Shown here: piece by piece, positions 7,676 to 14,689 of the stretch
Numbering within the stretch: position 1 is the first letter of the stretch
How the letters are laid out: each line of letters begins with the position of its first letter
Source of the DNA: CAYYNP01 sp964472545
GTDB taxonomy: Bacteria > Planctomycetota > Planctomycetia > Pirellulales > Thermoguttaceae
DNA: 14,689 nt
Direction of reading: 5' to 3'
Assembly (NCBI GenBank): GCA_964472545.1
Contig: CAYYNP010000254.1
Coordinates: 1-14,689, forward strand
The notes under the pieces: model-generated
What the model saw: only the letters and a program-made list of their open reading frames with translations
What the model was told of the DNA's origin: nothing
The model's database searches: none
Program-made: the position numbers and the translations under genes

Positions 7676-9388
7676 TTACCTGGGACGTTCGCGGGAAAGG
7701 GCGGAGCCGGCCGGACTGGGGCGTTCTTCGGCGGCAGTCTGCGGCACGTCGACGACGGCCGGTTCGGCCGCGTCGTGGGTTGCGGCGGCGTCGGTTACAG
7801 CAGCGTCGGCTGCGGCGTTGTCGCTTGCGGGGGCGTCGTTTGCCGAGTCGGCGGCCACCGCGCGATTTTCGTCGGTCAACGGATCGACGGCCGCCGGCGC
7901 GGGGCGATGATTCGAGACCGCCAGCAACTGGTTCTCCAAGGGCTCGACCAGTTCCAGCAATTGTTGGATACTCTCGCGGGCGGAGCCCTCATCGCGCTCG
8001 CCGGCAACGACCAGCCGCCCCACCGGGCGCCCGCCGATCATCAACGGGAGTTCGACGCGCCAGCCTTGTTGCAGCGTGTTCAGCGCCGGCCGTTCCCAAG
8101 TGGCATGGTATCCCTCCTGGGCGGCGGGGAGGTTGACGTCGAGCCGGATTTCGATCAGCGATAGTCTGTCGGCCGATTCGGTGAACGTCTCCCACAACAC
8201 GCGCCACTGCCGCGAGCCTTGCATGCGGATGGTGGTTTCGCGGATGCGGTCTCGATTGGCCGACAGCGGCGGCACCAGCGATCGGCCCACGCGCTTCAGC
8301 CGGCTGCCCAGCAACAACAACTCCGCTTGGCCGAACACGCCGGTGGCGATGAAGATAATCACCACGGCCAGACAGATCAGCAGCGCGATCAGGTCGCCGC
8401 CGACGGGGGCGGATTTGCGTAGGTTGAGAAACACGCTCAGCAGGGCGGCGGCCGAGGTCAGCATGCAGCATGCGGTCAAACACATCAACACCCGGCGGTT
8501 GCTGCCCAAGAGGCTCAACAGCCGGTGGTGCAGGTGGCCGCGGTCGGTGGTAAAGATGCTGCGGCCGGTGAGTCTGCGCCTGACAATCGCTGCCACGACG
8601 TCGAAGATGGGAATGGCCCACACGGCCAGCGGTGCCGCCAGCAGCACGGTTCCCGTTGCCTTCAAAGACCCTTCAATGGCCAGCGCGCCGACCATCAGGC
8701 CTACCAACATGCTGCCGGTGTCGCCGAGGTAGATGCTGGCCGGAGGAAAGTTGAAGCGGATAAACCCTACCAGGCTGCCGGCGAAGATCGAGGCCACGAT
8801 GGCCACCTGGGGCCGTCCGAACATCACGGCGATGGCGGCGATCGTGGCCACCAGAATGATCCCCATCATGGTCGCCAACCCGTCGATTCCGTCCAGCAGG
8901 TTCAAGGCGTTGATGGCACCCAAGAGCCAGAACAGCGTCACGGGAACCGCTACCCAATCGACGAGGGTGAACGGCCCGATGCCGAACATGCCGATCTGCT
9001 TGATCAGCAGCCCGCTGGCCATCAGGATCGAGACGGCAATCACCTGGCCGACGAGCTTCTTGCGGGCGCCGAGGCCGATGCGGTCGTCGATCAGGCCCAC
9101 GATCACCAGCACGCCGGCCGCCGTCAACAGCCCGGGCAACGCCTTGAAGTTATTGTGCAGGTAGCCACGAAACTGGTTGGGAATCACCAACAGGGCCACG
9201 ATCACGCCGGCCGTGGAAAGGAAGATCGCGATTCCCCCGCCCAGCGGCATCGGCTTGCCGTGCAGCTTGCGGTGGCCGTCCGGGCGGTCGGTCAACCCGA
9301 TGTGCGGCGCCAACTGGCGGACCAGCACCGTCAGCACCAGGCTGGTTACGCAGGCAATCAGGAAGTAGATGATTGTCGGTACGAGCAT
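7676..9388 (-). CDS. WecA/MraY-type undecaprenyl-phosphate sugar-1-phosphate transferase with long C-terminal extension
   Basis: This protein has 570 residues; WecA-type enzymes are usually about 340-390. The first 360 residues are multi-membrane and carry the polyprenyl-phosphate N-acetylhexosamine-1-phosphate transferase motifs: GLIDDRIGLG with Asp101-Asp102, NALNLLDGIDGL (160-171), FPPASIYLGDTGSMLVG (Asp223), and the UDP-sugar loop TDRGHLHHRLL with HxHH at 285-288. It should transfer GlcNAc-1-P or a similar sugar phosphate from UDP-sugar to undecaprenyl phosphate, starting repeat-unit synthesis. Residues 365-495 are soluble; the stretch ELPLMIGGRPVGRLVVAG followed by a helix resembles the end of a GAF-like fold, but weakly. 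Residues 500-570 are Ala/Asp-rich and low complexity. The ATG at 9386-9388 has no clear Shine-Dalgarno. It lies 69 bp after wzc-like and 5 bp before epsI. Confidence 0.9.
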   Translation of the reverse strand: MLVPTIIYFLIACVTSLVLTVLVRQLAPHIGLTDRPDGHRKLHGKPMPLGGGIAIFLSTAGVIVALLVIPNQFRGYLHNNFKALPGLLTAAGVLVIVGLIDDRIGLGARKKLVGQVIAVSILMASGLLIKQIGMFGIGPFTLVDWVAVPVTLFWLLGAINALNLLDGIDGLATMMGIILVATIAAIAVMFGRPQVAIVASIFAGSLVGFIRFNFPPASIYLGDTGSMLVGLMVGALAIEGSLKATGTVLLAAPLAVWAIPIFDVVAAIVRRRLTGRSIFTTDRGHLHHRLLSLLGSNRRVLMCLTACCMLTSAAALLSVFLNLRKSAPVGGDLIALLICLAVVIIFIATGVFGQAELLLLGSRLKRVGRSLVPPLSANRDRIRETTIRMQGSRQWRVLWETFTESADRLSLIEIRLDVNLPAAQEGYHATWERPALNTLQQGWRVELPLMIGGRPVGRLVVAGERDEGSARESIQQLLELVEPLENQLLAVSNHRPAPAAVDPLTDENRAVAADSANDAPASDNAAADAAVTDAAATHDAAEPAVVDVPQTAAEERPSPAGSALSRERPR

Positions 9389-9406
9389 CAGTTATGCCGG
9401 GTCGAC

Positions 9407-9447
9407 GCCGGTGTCGGGCGGGCCAACGAGGACCGCCCGGCACCGGC
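9407..9447 (-). repeat. Strong 15-bp imperfect hairpin between wzc-like and wecA-like genes
   Basis: The arms 9407-9421 (GCCGGTGTCGGGCGG) and 9433-9447 (CCGCCCGGCACCGGC) are inverted copies matching at 14 of 15 positions, with an 11-nt loop. The hairpin starts 10 nt after the wzc-like stop in the transcript and ends 18 nt before the wecA-like start. It lacks a U-run, so a Rho-independent terminator is unlikely. It could stabilise the upstream mRNA end or attenuate downstream translation. The 69-bp gap holds little else. Confidence 0.7.
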
Positions 9448-9457
9448 TGGGGGCTTC

Positions 9458-11728
9458 CTATTCGGGGACGTCGACCTGATACCGCAGGTCGGAATCGCGT
9501 AGTTTCTCCGTGTGGCCGGTGACCACCGCTTCGACGTCGCTGACGCCAAACGCCTCGAGGACTTCGCAGGCCGCCTGGACCTTCGGGCTCTCGCTGACGT
9601 CGCGGAACACGGAGAGGATCACCGAATCGACGTGCTGTGCGACGAAGCGCGTGTCGGCCACCGGCAGGATCGGGCTGGCGTCGACAACGACGAACTCGAA
9701 CTGCTCGCGAAGCGTCTCGAAGACCTTCTCCGCGGCCCCGTTGGCCAATGCGGCCAGGGCCACCCGGTCCCACTGACCGGCCGTGACTACCGAAAGGTTG
9801 TCGGTTCCCGTGCTTCGCACGGCCGCCGAACACTCGCTCTGACGGCGGAGGATTTCGCTCACGCCCGGCTCCAGCGGCAATCCGAAAACTTCGTCGAACG
9901 CCGGCCGCCGCAGGTCGAAGTCGACCAGCGCGGTGCGGCGTCCGTTGCGGGCGAGGCTCATCGCAAGTTGCGTGGCCAGCGTGGTCTTTCCTTCCCCGCC
10001 GGAAGCGCTGGAGACCAGCACCACCCGGGCGGTCCCCGATTCGGCCGCACAGAGCAGTCGGGCGACGATCGTGTCGACCGATTCGGTCAGACGGAGCTGC
10101 CAGGTCTGGTTGCGACGCGAAGGCGTTCCCAGTTGGTGAATCACGCGGGTGGGGATCCTCGGCACCGAGCCGATGACCTTCACGCCCAGGCCGTGCGAGA
10201 CGTCGTCTACGGAGTTGATGCGCCGCTTGCGGCTGTCCCACCAGGCGATCACACCGGCGGGCAGGCAGAGGCCCAGCAGCGCCACGAAGACGGCCAGGCC
10301 GACGCGGACGGTGAGGTTGTCCTGGATCAACGGCGGCACGGCATCGACGCGCTTTTCGATCCGCAGGGCCGACTCCAACTCGACGATGATCCGCTCCCGT
10401 TCCTCCTGGAGTTGTGCGAGCATATTCTCCAGATTCTTGATCTCCGCGTCCTGCATCTGATAATCGATCGACGAACGGCCCAAGTCTTCGGCGACCTTGC
10501 GTTTGGCGGCAACTTCGGTGACCAACTGGGTGGCTTGCTCCGCCAGCACGTCGGCCTGGATCTGCAACCGGTCACGTTCCCCCGTGTACTCGTTTATCCT
10601 CATTTCCCGAAGTCCGTCGGCGACCTCTCGACCCAGTTCGTCGTACTGCATCTGGATCGTTTCCTTGTCGCGGAGGTATCGCAGCGCGTGGGGAGAGTTG
10701 CTATACGGCTGCACGCGGCTGCGAGTGTATTCCTCGTCCATACCCCGCAGCGCGAGTTCCCGGGCAAGCTGTGCGGCGTAGGGGTCGTTTCTCAGCGCCG
10801 CGTCCAGTTCGGGTTTGGTGATTTTGATGGTGGGGGCCGCAGCCAGTAGTGCCTCCTGGGCCTTGAGATCGGCCAGTGCTTGTCGGTGATGGAAATCGGT
10901 CGTGGCGAGTTGCCGCTGGAAGTCGGCCCACTCCTGGATTGCGATCTTTTGCTTCAGTGCCAAGGCGTCGGGATCACCCGTCCCCAGCGAGATCGCCAAT
11001 CGCTGTTGATTGTCGCGCATCTTCCTCAGTGCGACGTCCTTCTCGGCGACGATCTGGTCCAACTTCAGGCGGCGTTCGTTGCGTTCCCGGCGGGTGGTGT
11101 TGAAGACCTCTTCCATGTAGGCTTTCACCACCGCGTTGACGACGATTGCCGCCTCTTCCGGATTCCCCGCCACGAGACTGATCTCCATAATCTCCGCATC
11201 GCCGGGGAAGTGTACCCGGATCTCCTCCTGCAGCCAGTCGACCTGGTCTTTCTCGCCGCTGAGCAGGGCGAGATCGGCCGGCTTGTGGAGGTTCTGCTGT
11301 TCGTCGGGCACCTCGGTACTGAGGGCCTCACGGAGCACCCAAGGGTTGGTGAGGATCTGTGGCTGCGTGTCACGGTAGGTTTCGTACTCGTCGCGGGCGA
11401 CTCGCTGCACGCCGCCGAAGACACTGGGCAGGTCTCGCCGCACTTGCAGGTAGGCGCTGGCCCGATATTCCGGCCCCACGAGTAACCAGACGGCAAACCA
11501 GGCCACCACCGCGAGCGATCCTCCGATGGCCGTCGCCTTGACCCAATGGCGGCGCAGGGCATGCAAATACGCAGCCAGCGTCAGCGAGCTGCGTCCCGGC
11601 GGCGGGGCCAACTCCGGGGCAATGGCCCAGCCGGCCTCGTGGGGTTGAAGCATCCCGGACTGTGGCACGGCCACTGCGCGGGAGTCCGTGGGATTCACGG
11701 ACAACGGTGCGTTGTCGTCGGTCGACAT
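9458..11728 (-). CDS. Wzc-like polysaccharide co-polymerase with C-terminal BY-kinase/ATPase domain
   Basis: This 756-residue protein has a 50-residue cytosolic lead, a Wzz domain starting at TLAAYLHALRRHW (50-62), TM1 at about 67-84, a long helical, largely coiled-coil periplasmic part (about 210-460), TM2 at about 473-497, and a cytosolic P-loop domain (545-756). Walker A is ASGGEGKTT (575-583), Walker A' is ALVDFDLRRP (600-609) and Walker B is FVVVDASP (679-686). Wzc proteins control chain length and export through ATP-dependent tyrosine autophosphorylation. Two kinase features are weak: the C-terminus has a single late tyrosine (Tyr750) instead of a cluster, and the usual ES-x-R-x-x-R oligomerisation motif reads ESVDTIVAR (549-557). 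The domain may bind ATP without classical phosphorylation cycling. The start is the ATG at 11726-11728, with GGAGAG 7 nt upstream. It lies between the exosortase and wecA-like genes. Confidence 0.9.
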   Translation of the reverse strand: MSTDDNAPLSVNPTDSRAVAVPQSGMLQPHEAGWAIAPELAPPPGRSSLTLAAYLHALRRHWVKATAIGGSLAVVAWFAVWLLVGPEYRASAYLQVRRDLPSVFGGVQRVARDEYETYRDTQPQILTNPWVLREALSTEVPDEQQNLHKPADLALLSGEKDQVDWLQEEIRVHFPGDAEIMEISLVAGNPEEAAIVVNAVVKAYMEEVFNTTRRERNERRLKLDQIVAEKDVALRKMRDNQQRLAISLGTGDPDALALKQKIAIQEWADFQRQLATTDFHHRQALADLKAQEALLAAAPTIKITKPELDAALRNDPYAAQLARELALRGMDEEYTRSRVQPYSNSPHALRYLRDKETIQMQYDELGREVADGLREMRINEYTGERDRLQIQADVLAEQATQLVTEVAAKRKVAEDLGRSSIDYQMQDAEIKNLENMLAQLQEERERIIVELESALRIEKRVDAVPPLIQDNLTVRVGLAVFVALLGLCLPAGVIAWWDSRKRRINSVDDVSHGLGVKVIGSVPRIPTRVIHQLGTPSRRNQTWQLRLTESVDTIVARLLCAAESGTARVVLVSSASGGEGKTTLATQLAMSLARNGRRTALVDFDLRRPAFDEVFGLPLEPGVSEILRRQSECSAAVRSTGTDNLSVVTAGQWDRVALAALANGAAEKVFETLREQFEFVVVDASPILPVADTRFVAQHVDSVILSVFRDVSESPKVQAACEVLEAFGVSDVEAVVTGHTEKLRDSDLRYQVDVPE

Positions 11729-11877
11729 GATTCATCTCTCCGCGTTTCTTGAGGGTGAATACCGTTTGTCAGAAGTGAAAAGCCCTGGTGAAAATGGGCC
11801 GAATGAAAAGACTCGATGAAAAGACTCGTTGAAGAGACCTGCGTGTCGGTAATGAAGCGACTTCGATGAAGAACGGA
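11729..11877. other. 149-bp spacer with short A-rich tandem repeats
   Basis: No gene is seen. TGAAAAGACTCGA (11804-11816) and TGAAAAGACTCGT (11817-11829) are tandem 13-bp copies, followed by a degenerate third, TGAAGAGACCTGC (11830-11842). Looser TGAAAA phrases occur at 11775-11795. I see no convincing promoter or terminator. The wzc-like ribosome site lies at its low-coordinate end. Confidence 0.6.
11736..11741 (-). promoter_or_regulatory. Ribosome binding site of the wzc-like gene
   Basis: The minus strand reads GGAGAG, then ATGAATC, then the ATG at 11728. It is the best Shine-Dalgarno match in the window and supports this start. The ATG inside the spacer is out of frame. Confidence 0.65.
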
Positions 11878-14016
11878 TTATGGATTTCCTTGATCGGGGG
11901 CCGGCTCGGGTTGTGGACGCGGACCCGCGTCGCCCGAGCCCGTTTGGCCCGAGCCCGTTTGGCCCGAGCCCGTTTGGCCCGAGCCCGTTTGGCCCGGCCC
12001 CATTTGGCTTGGGCCCTTGTAGCTGGCCCGCCTTTTCCCTGCCCCCGACCCGGCAGCAGCAGGGCCGACTCCGGCCAGCGTGCGGCCCAGCGAAAGCGGC
12101 CCCTTGGCGGCCGGTTCGAGAAACAGCTTGCTCAACAGCGTCAGTTCCACCCACAGCAGCAGCATCGCCAGCGGCATCATGATCAGGTAGCCGGACCAAT
12201 CGTGGATGATTTCTTCGGCCTTGTGGGCGTCGATCACATCGGGCCAGCGGCGGGCCATCTCGTAGAGAATGGCGGTTACCGTCAGGCGCGCGACGTTGGC
12301 GATGATGGCGATTGGAACCGCACTCACGACGATCACGATCTTCTCCCACCAGGTGCGCCGGATCACGAACGCCACGCCCACGCAGATGGCAAAGAACAAG
12401 ACCAGCATCCTCAGCCCGCTGCACGCGCGAGCCACCTCCAAGTCGCCGCCCTGCATTTCGATGATGTTGCCCTTGAAACTCGCGGCGATCCCCAACGTCT
12501 GGATCACGTAGACGCTGACTCGGGTTCCCAGTAGCTGCAACGGTTGGCTCAGTTTGTCGGAGACCGGCCCCGGCAGCGGCAGCATGAAAAACAGAAACAC
12601 GATCGACGGCCACGCCCACAACATCACTCGCCAGCCTCCCGCCAGCAGGGCGACCGCCGCCAGCAGCGGGAGGATCGAATAGGCGTCGACCATGCGGTAG
12701 ACGTAGTGGAAGGACATCCAACGCAGCAGCACCCAAAGCCCTAGAATCGGCAGCAGCCACCAGTATTGGCTATTGGCCAGCGGCTGGGTCGCCGACGGCC
12801 ACCGCCGGGAGATCTGGTGACAGCCGACCACAAAGACGGCCGCCACGGCCAACATCGGCAAGACGACTCCCAACAGGGGCAGCGCCACTTCAAACAGGCC
12901 CGGCAACTGCCGGCCGCCCAAGGTCCGGTTGACCAGTTGCATCAACCAACCCACCAGCGCCAGCGAAGCCAGCAGCGCCAGTCCCCAGGCCCCCACCAGC
13001 GGAATCAGCCACACGCACTGCCCGGGATCCGCCGGCTCGCGGATCAGTGAACTGCCTAGCACGACCTGGCCGACCAAGAACACCAGACCGCCCAGCGCGC
13101 CGCCGTAGGCCGCCGAAAGCAACAGTTGGAACCATGCCGAGAAATCGAGCCAGGTCAGGCTCAAGGAGGCCCGGATGGCCTGGTCGAGATCGCGGCGGCT
13201 ATCGATATCGTATTCGGCGTCAAACCAGATGATCTGCCCGGCGGCGTCGAGCAAGTAGATGCGGGGCGCGCCCCCGGCCGCCACTTGCTTCAGCAGGTCC
13301 CCCTGCTCGTCGGCCAGGAGCATGAACTCGGCGGTCGGGGGTATCTTCTCTTGGTCGGCCAGCCGGCGGAGGTCGTCGGGCGTTTGGCCCACGTTGACCG
13401 CCACGACGCGTACGCCCGAGTCTGCCCGCGGTGCTTGCTTGTTTTTCAGTTCCTTCAGGTCTCCGACGGCCAACTCGTTCTCCTCGGCCGACTTGCCGAG
13501 TTGCCAAAAGTAGACCACCGTCAGCGCACTGCCGCGCAGCTCGGCGAGTGCGTGGGAGTCGCCCTGCTGATCGGGTAGTTCCGCCTCCGGCATCGCGTCG
13601 CCCGTCTGTACCAGGCAGACCTCCTCCGCCTGCAGATCGAGTTGGACCGCCGGCATTTCCTCGTGGGCCTGGTTGACCGTGAAGAGAATCGCAAACAGCA
13701 GCAGGCCGATCGCCGCCCCGACGTAGATCCCGACCTTCGTCCACGGCGCCGAGAACCCCGATTCCCAAATGCCGTCAGGCGGCTCGCCGGTAATGATCTG
13801 GCTGCGATAGAGCAATAGGAATAGGGCGAACGGGACCACCAGGAATCCGTGTCCATAGTCGGCCTGCTGGTGCCACCAGACGAAGAACGTACGGCCGATG
13901 GCCCCGTGATACGTCCACGCGAGCAGCGCGGCCAGCACGACCCAGGGCAGCAACTTCAGCGCCATGGGCCACCAACTGCGGGTCTCGTCGAGCTTCGGCA
14001 AAGTGAACTGCTGCAT
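11878..14016 (-). CDS. Exosortase with inserted thioredoxin-like domain and extra membrane segments
   Basis: This 712-residue protein is over twice a typical exosortase (about 280-300). Exosortases are membrane cysteine transpeptidases that cut and process C-terminal sorting signals. The catalytic core is intact: EVARACSGLRML with Cys532, IIANVARLTV with Arg577, and EEIIHDWSGY with His605, plus the family stretch FFMLPLPGPVSDKLSQPLQ (476-494). The N-terminal exosortase motif DYGHGFLVVPFALFLLLYR (53-71) is also present. Between these lie TM3 (about 95-113), a soluble thioredoxin/TlpA-like domain (about 132-286) and further helices (about 296-435). In that domain FWQLGKSAEENE (170-181) replaces the FWxxWCxxC site, so no redox pair exists; GAPRIYLLDAAGQIIWFD (249-266) matches the cis-Pro strand region. 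Counting helices places the domain in the periplasm. The tail (about 668-712) is Gly/Gln/Thr/Pro-rich, built from a 15-bp DNA repeat. Start: first ATG, no clear ribosome site. It heads the locus. Confidence 0.88.
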   Translation of the reverse strand: MQQFTLPKLDETRSWWPMALKLLPWVVLAALLAWTYHGAIGRTFFVWWHQQADYGHGFLVVPFALFLLLYRSQIITGEPPDGIWESGFSAPWTKVGIYVGAAIGLLLFAILFTVNQAHEEMPAVQLDLQAEEVCLVQTGDAMPEAELPDQQGDSHALAELRGSALTVVYFWQLGKSAEENELAVGDLKELKNKQAPRADSGVRVVAVNVGQTPDDLRRLADQEKIPPTAEFMLLADEQGDLLKQVAAGGAPRIYLLDAAGQIIWFDAEYDIDSRRDLDQAIRASLSLTWLDFSAWFQLLLSAAYGGALGGLVFLVGQVVLGSSLIREPADPGQCVWLIPLVGAWGLALLASLALVGWLMQLVNRTLGGRQLPGLFEVALPLLGVVLPMLAVAAVFVVGCHQISRRWPSATQPLANSQYWWLLPILGLWVLLRWMSFHYVYRMVDAYSILPLLAAVALLAGGWRVMLWAWPSIVFLFFMLPLPGPVSDKLSQPLQLLGTRVSVYVIQTLGIAASFKGNIIEMQGGDLEVARACSGLRMLVLFFAICVGVAFVIRRTWWEKIVIVVSAVPIAIIANVARLTVTAILYEMARRWPDVIDAHKAEEIIHDWSGYLIMMPLAMLLLWVELTLLSKLFLEPAAKGPLSLGRTLAGVGPAAAGSGAGKRRASYKGPSQMGPGQTGSGQTGSGQTGSGQTGSGDAGPRPQPEPAPDQGNP
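11933..12007 (-). repeat. 15-bp tandem repeat coding the exosortase tail
   Basis: Four exact plus-strand copies of cccgagcccgtttgg (11933-11992) are followed by one degenerate copy (to 12007). The minus strand reads them as a repeating Gly-Gln-Thr-Gly-Ser pentapeptide near the exosortase C-terminus. Because 15 is a multiple of three, copy-number change would alter tail length without breaking the frame. Confidence 0.9.
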
Positions 14017-14449
14017 GGTTGAACTTGTGTCGGCAATCCCCGGACAAGGCCCCCCGGAAAAGGCTCTGGGGCAAGGCCACGGATTGGTCGGACTCCTGGG
14101 GTTCGCTTACGGGTATCCCGGGCCGCGGCCGTCAGAGCCTCCGCGGCGAAATCGGGCAAGATGAACTGCGAACGAATGTTCTCGGCGCGCCGGAGAAGAT
14201 GTGCTTAGGGCGCACCGCGATTGTGGATAAGTGCCTCCCCCGCGTCCGTTCAGTCTGATCGGACACGACTGGAAAGTCAAGCGTCGGGTCGGGGCCAAGC
14301 CCCACCGGTGAACTCACTTGCCGCGAATTCACCACGCAGCGATGAAAAAAGGCAACGGGCGCCCAATGGCAATCCGTCGCCTGTCCATTCAGCTTGAGGG
14401 AAGTCGGAGAATAAGTCAAGGGTTGGACGAAACGATTGCCCCGTTTATG

Positions 14450-14470
14450 GCCCCCTGCATGGGAGGGGGC
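14450..14470. repeat. GC-rich hairpin in the upstream region
   Basis: GCCCCCT (14450-14456) and AGGGGGC (14464-14470) form a perfect 7-bp stem with a 7-nt loop. There is no T-run on either side, so it is not a clear terminator. Confidence 0.5.
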
Positions 14471-14640
14471 GTACGGCGACGTGGCTGCCGAATACCCACA
14501 GCCCGCCCCAACTGCCCCGGTTCGCACGATCTGCTTTCGTAACTTCCGCATTCTGACGAACCGTCTTATGTGTTAGACTTTCTCGGGTTTGCGTCGGCCC
14601 ACCAGGCAACGTGCAACTCCTGGGCCAATCGCGATTCCCC

Positions 14641-14688
14641 GACCAACTGCATCTCAGACCAACTGCATCTCACACCAACTCCATCTCC
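14641..14688. repeat. Tandem 16-bp repeat at the window end
   Basis: Two exact copies of gaccaactgcatctca (14641-14656, 14657-14672) are followed by a third (14673-14688) with three differences. The array may continue beyond the window, so its full length and any coding role are unknown. Confidence 0.75.
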
Positions 14689-14689
14689 C

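Larger units (their letters stand above)
14017..14689. other. 673-bp region without a supported gene, upstream of the exosortase
   Basis: Open frames here (for example 14132-14551 minus and 14019-14258 plus) have no family features, no ribosome site and a mixed composition, so I treat it as non-coding. It probably contains the promoter of the locus, but no convincing -35/-10 pair could be chosen. It includes a single exact DnaA-box match (14222-14230), a GCCCCCT/AGGGGGC hairpin (14450-14470) and the tandem repeat at the window end. Confidence 0.45.

Noticed and set aside
6141..7910. 589-residue plus-strand open frame
   Set aside because: It is antisense to epsI, crosses the gene boundary into the wecA-like gene and has no recognisable domains.
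9512..10849. 445-residue plus-strand open frame
   Set aside because: It is antisense to the wzc-like gene, whose Walker motifs fix the coding strand and frame.
14222..14230. Replication origin indicated by the DnaA box TTATCCACA (minus strand)
   Set aside because: It is a single box with no cluster, no AT-rich unwinding region and no dnaA or dnaN nearby; a chance match is likely.
14132..14551. 139-residue minus-strand open frame
   Set aside because: It has no ribosome site, no hydrophobic or domain pattern and looks like translated non-coding DNA.

Overview
The window is a high-G+C bacterial polysaccharide locus. Every gene I can support lies on the minus strand, so transcription runs from high to low coordinates. 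The gene set, the exosortase plus EpsI pair, and the long extended proteins suggest a planctomycete (Pirellulales-like). That assignment is inference, as no rRNA or other marker gene is present.

Layout in transcription order. 14017-14689: no gene; it holds a tandem 16-bp repeat, a GC hairpin and an isolated DnaA-box match. 11878-14016: an exosortase of 712 aa with an apparently redox-dead thioredoxin-like domain and extra membrane segments inserted into its N-terminal half. 9458-11728: a Wzz/Wzc-type co-polymerase with a C-terminal ATPase domain. 7676-9388: a WecA/MraY-type initiating sugar-phosphate transferase with a long cytosolic tail. 6438-7670: an EpsI-domain protein in which the EpsI domain is duplicated. 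5956-6437: a 482-bp gap with three 33-bp tandem repeats, each containing a hairpin. 4618-5955: an FrhB-like iron-sulfur protein. 3360-4556: a polysaccharide pyruvyl transferase. 1865-3334: a Wzx-type flippase. 672-1868: a GumK-like (GT70) glycosyltransferase. 2-553: the N-terminus of a membrane protein cut by the window edge, probably the Wzy polymerase/ligase.

Together these are most parts of a Wzx/Wzy-dependent exopolysaccharide pathway. The WecA-like enzyme would load the first sugar phosphate on undecaprenyl phosphate. Glycosyltransferases and a pyruvyl transferase would build and decorate the repeat unit, Wzx would flip it, and the putative Wzy with the Wzc-like protein would polymerise it. 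The exosortase/EpsI pair is a membrane protein-sorting system often encoded beside such loci; no PEP-CTERM-type substrate is visible here. The 482-bp gap probably splits the locus into two transcription units: exosortase to epsI, and frhB-like to wzy. A strong hairpin lies between wzc-like and wecA-like.

The most unusual items are the chimeric exosortase, the duplicated EpsI, the tandem hairpin repeats, and a tyrosine-poor, motif-degenerate Wzc.
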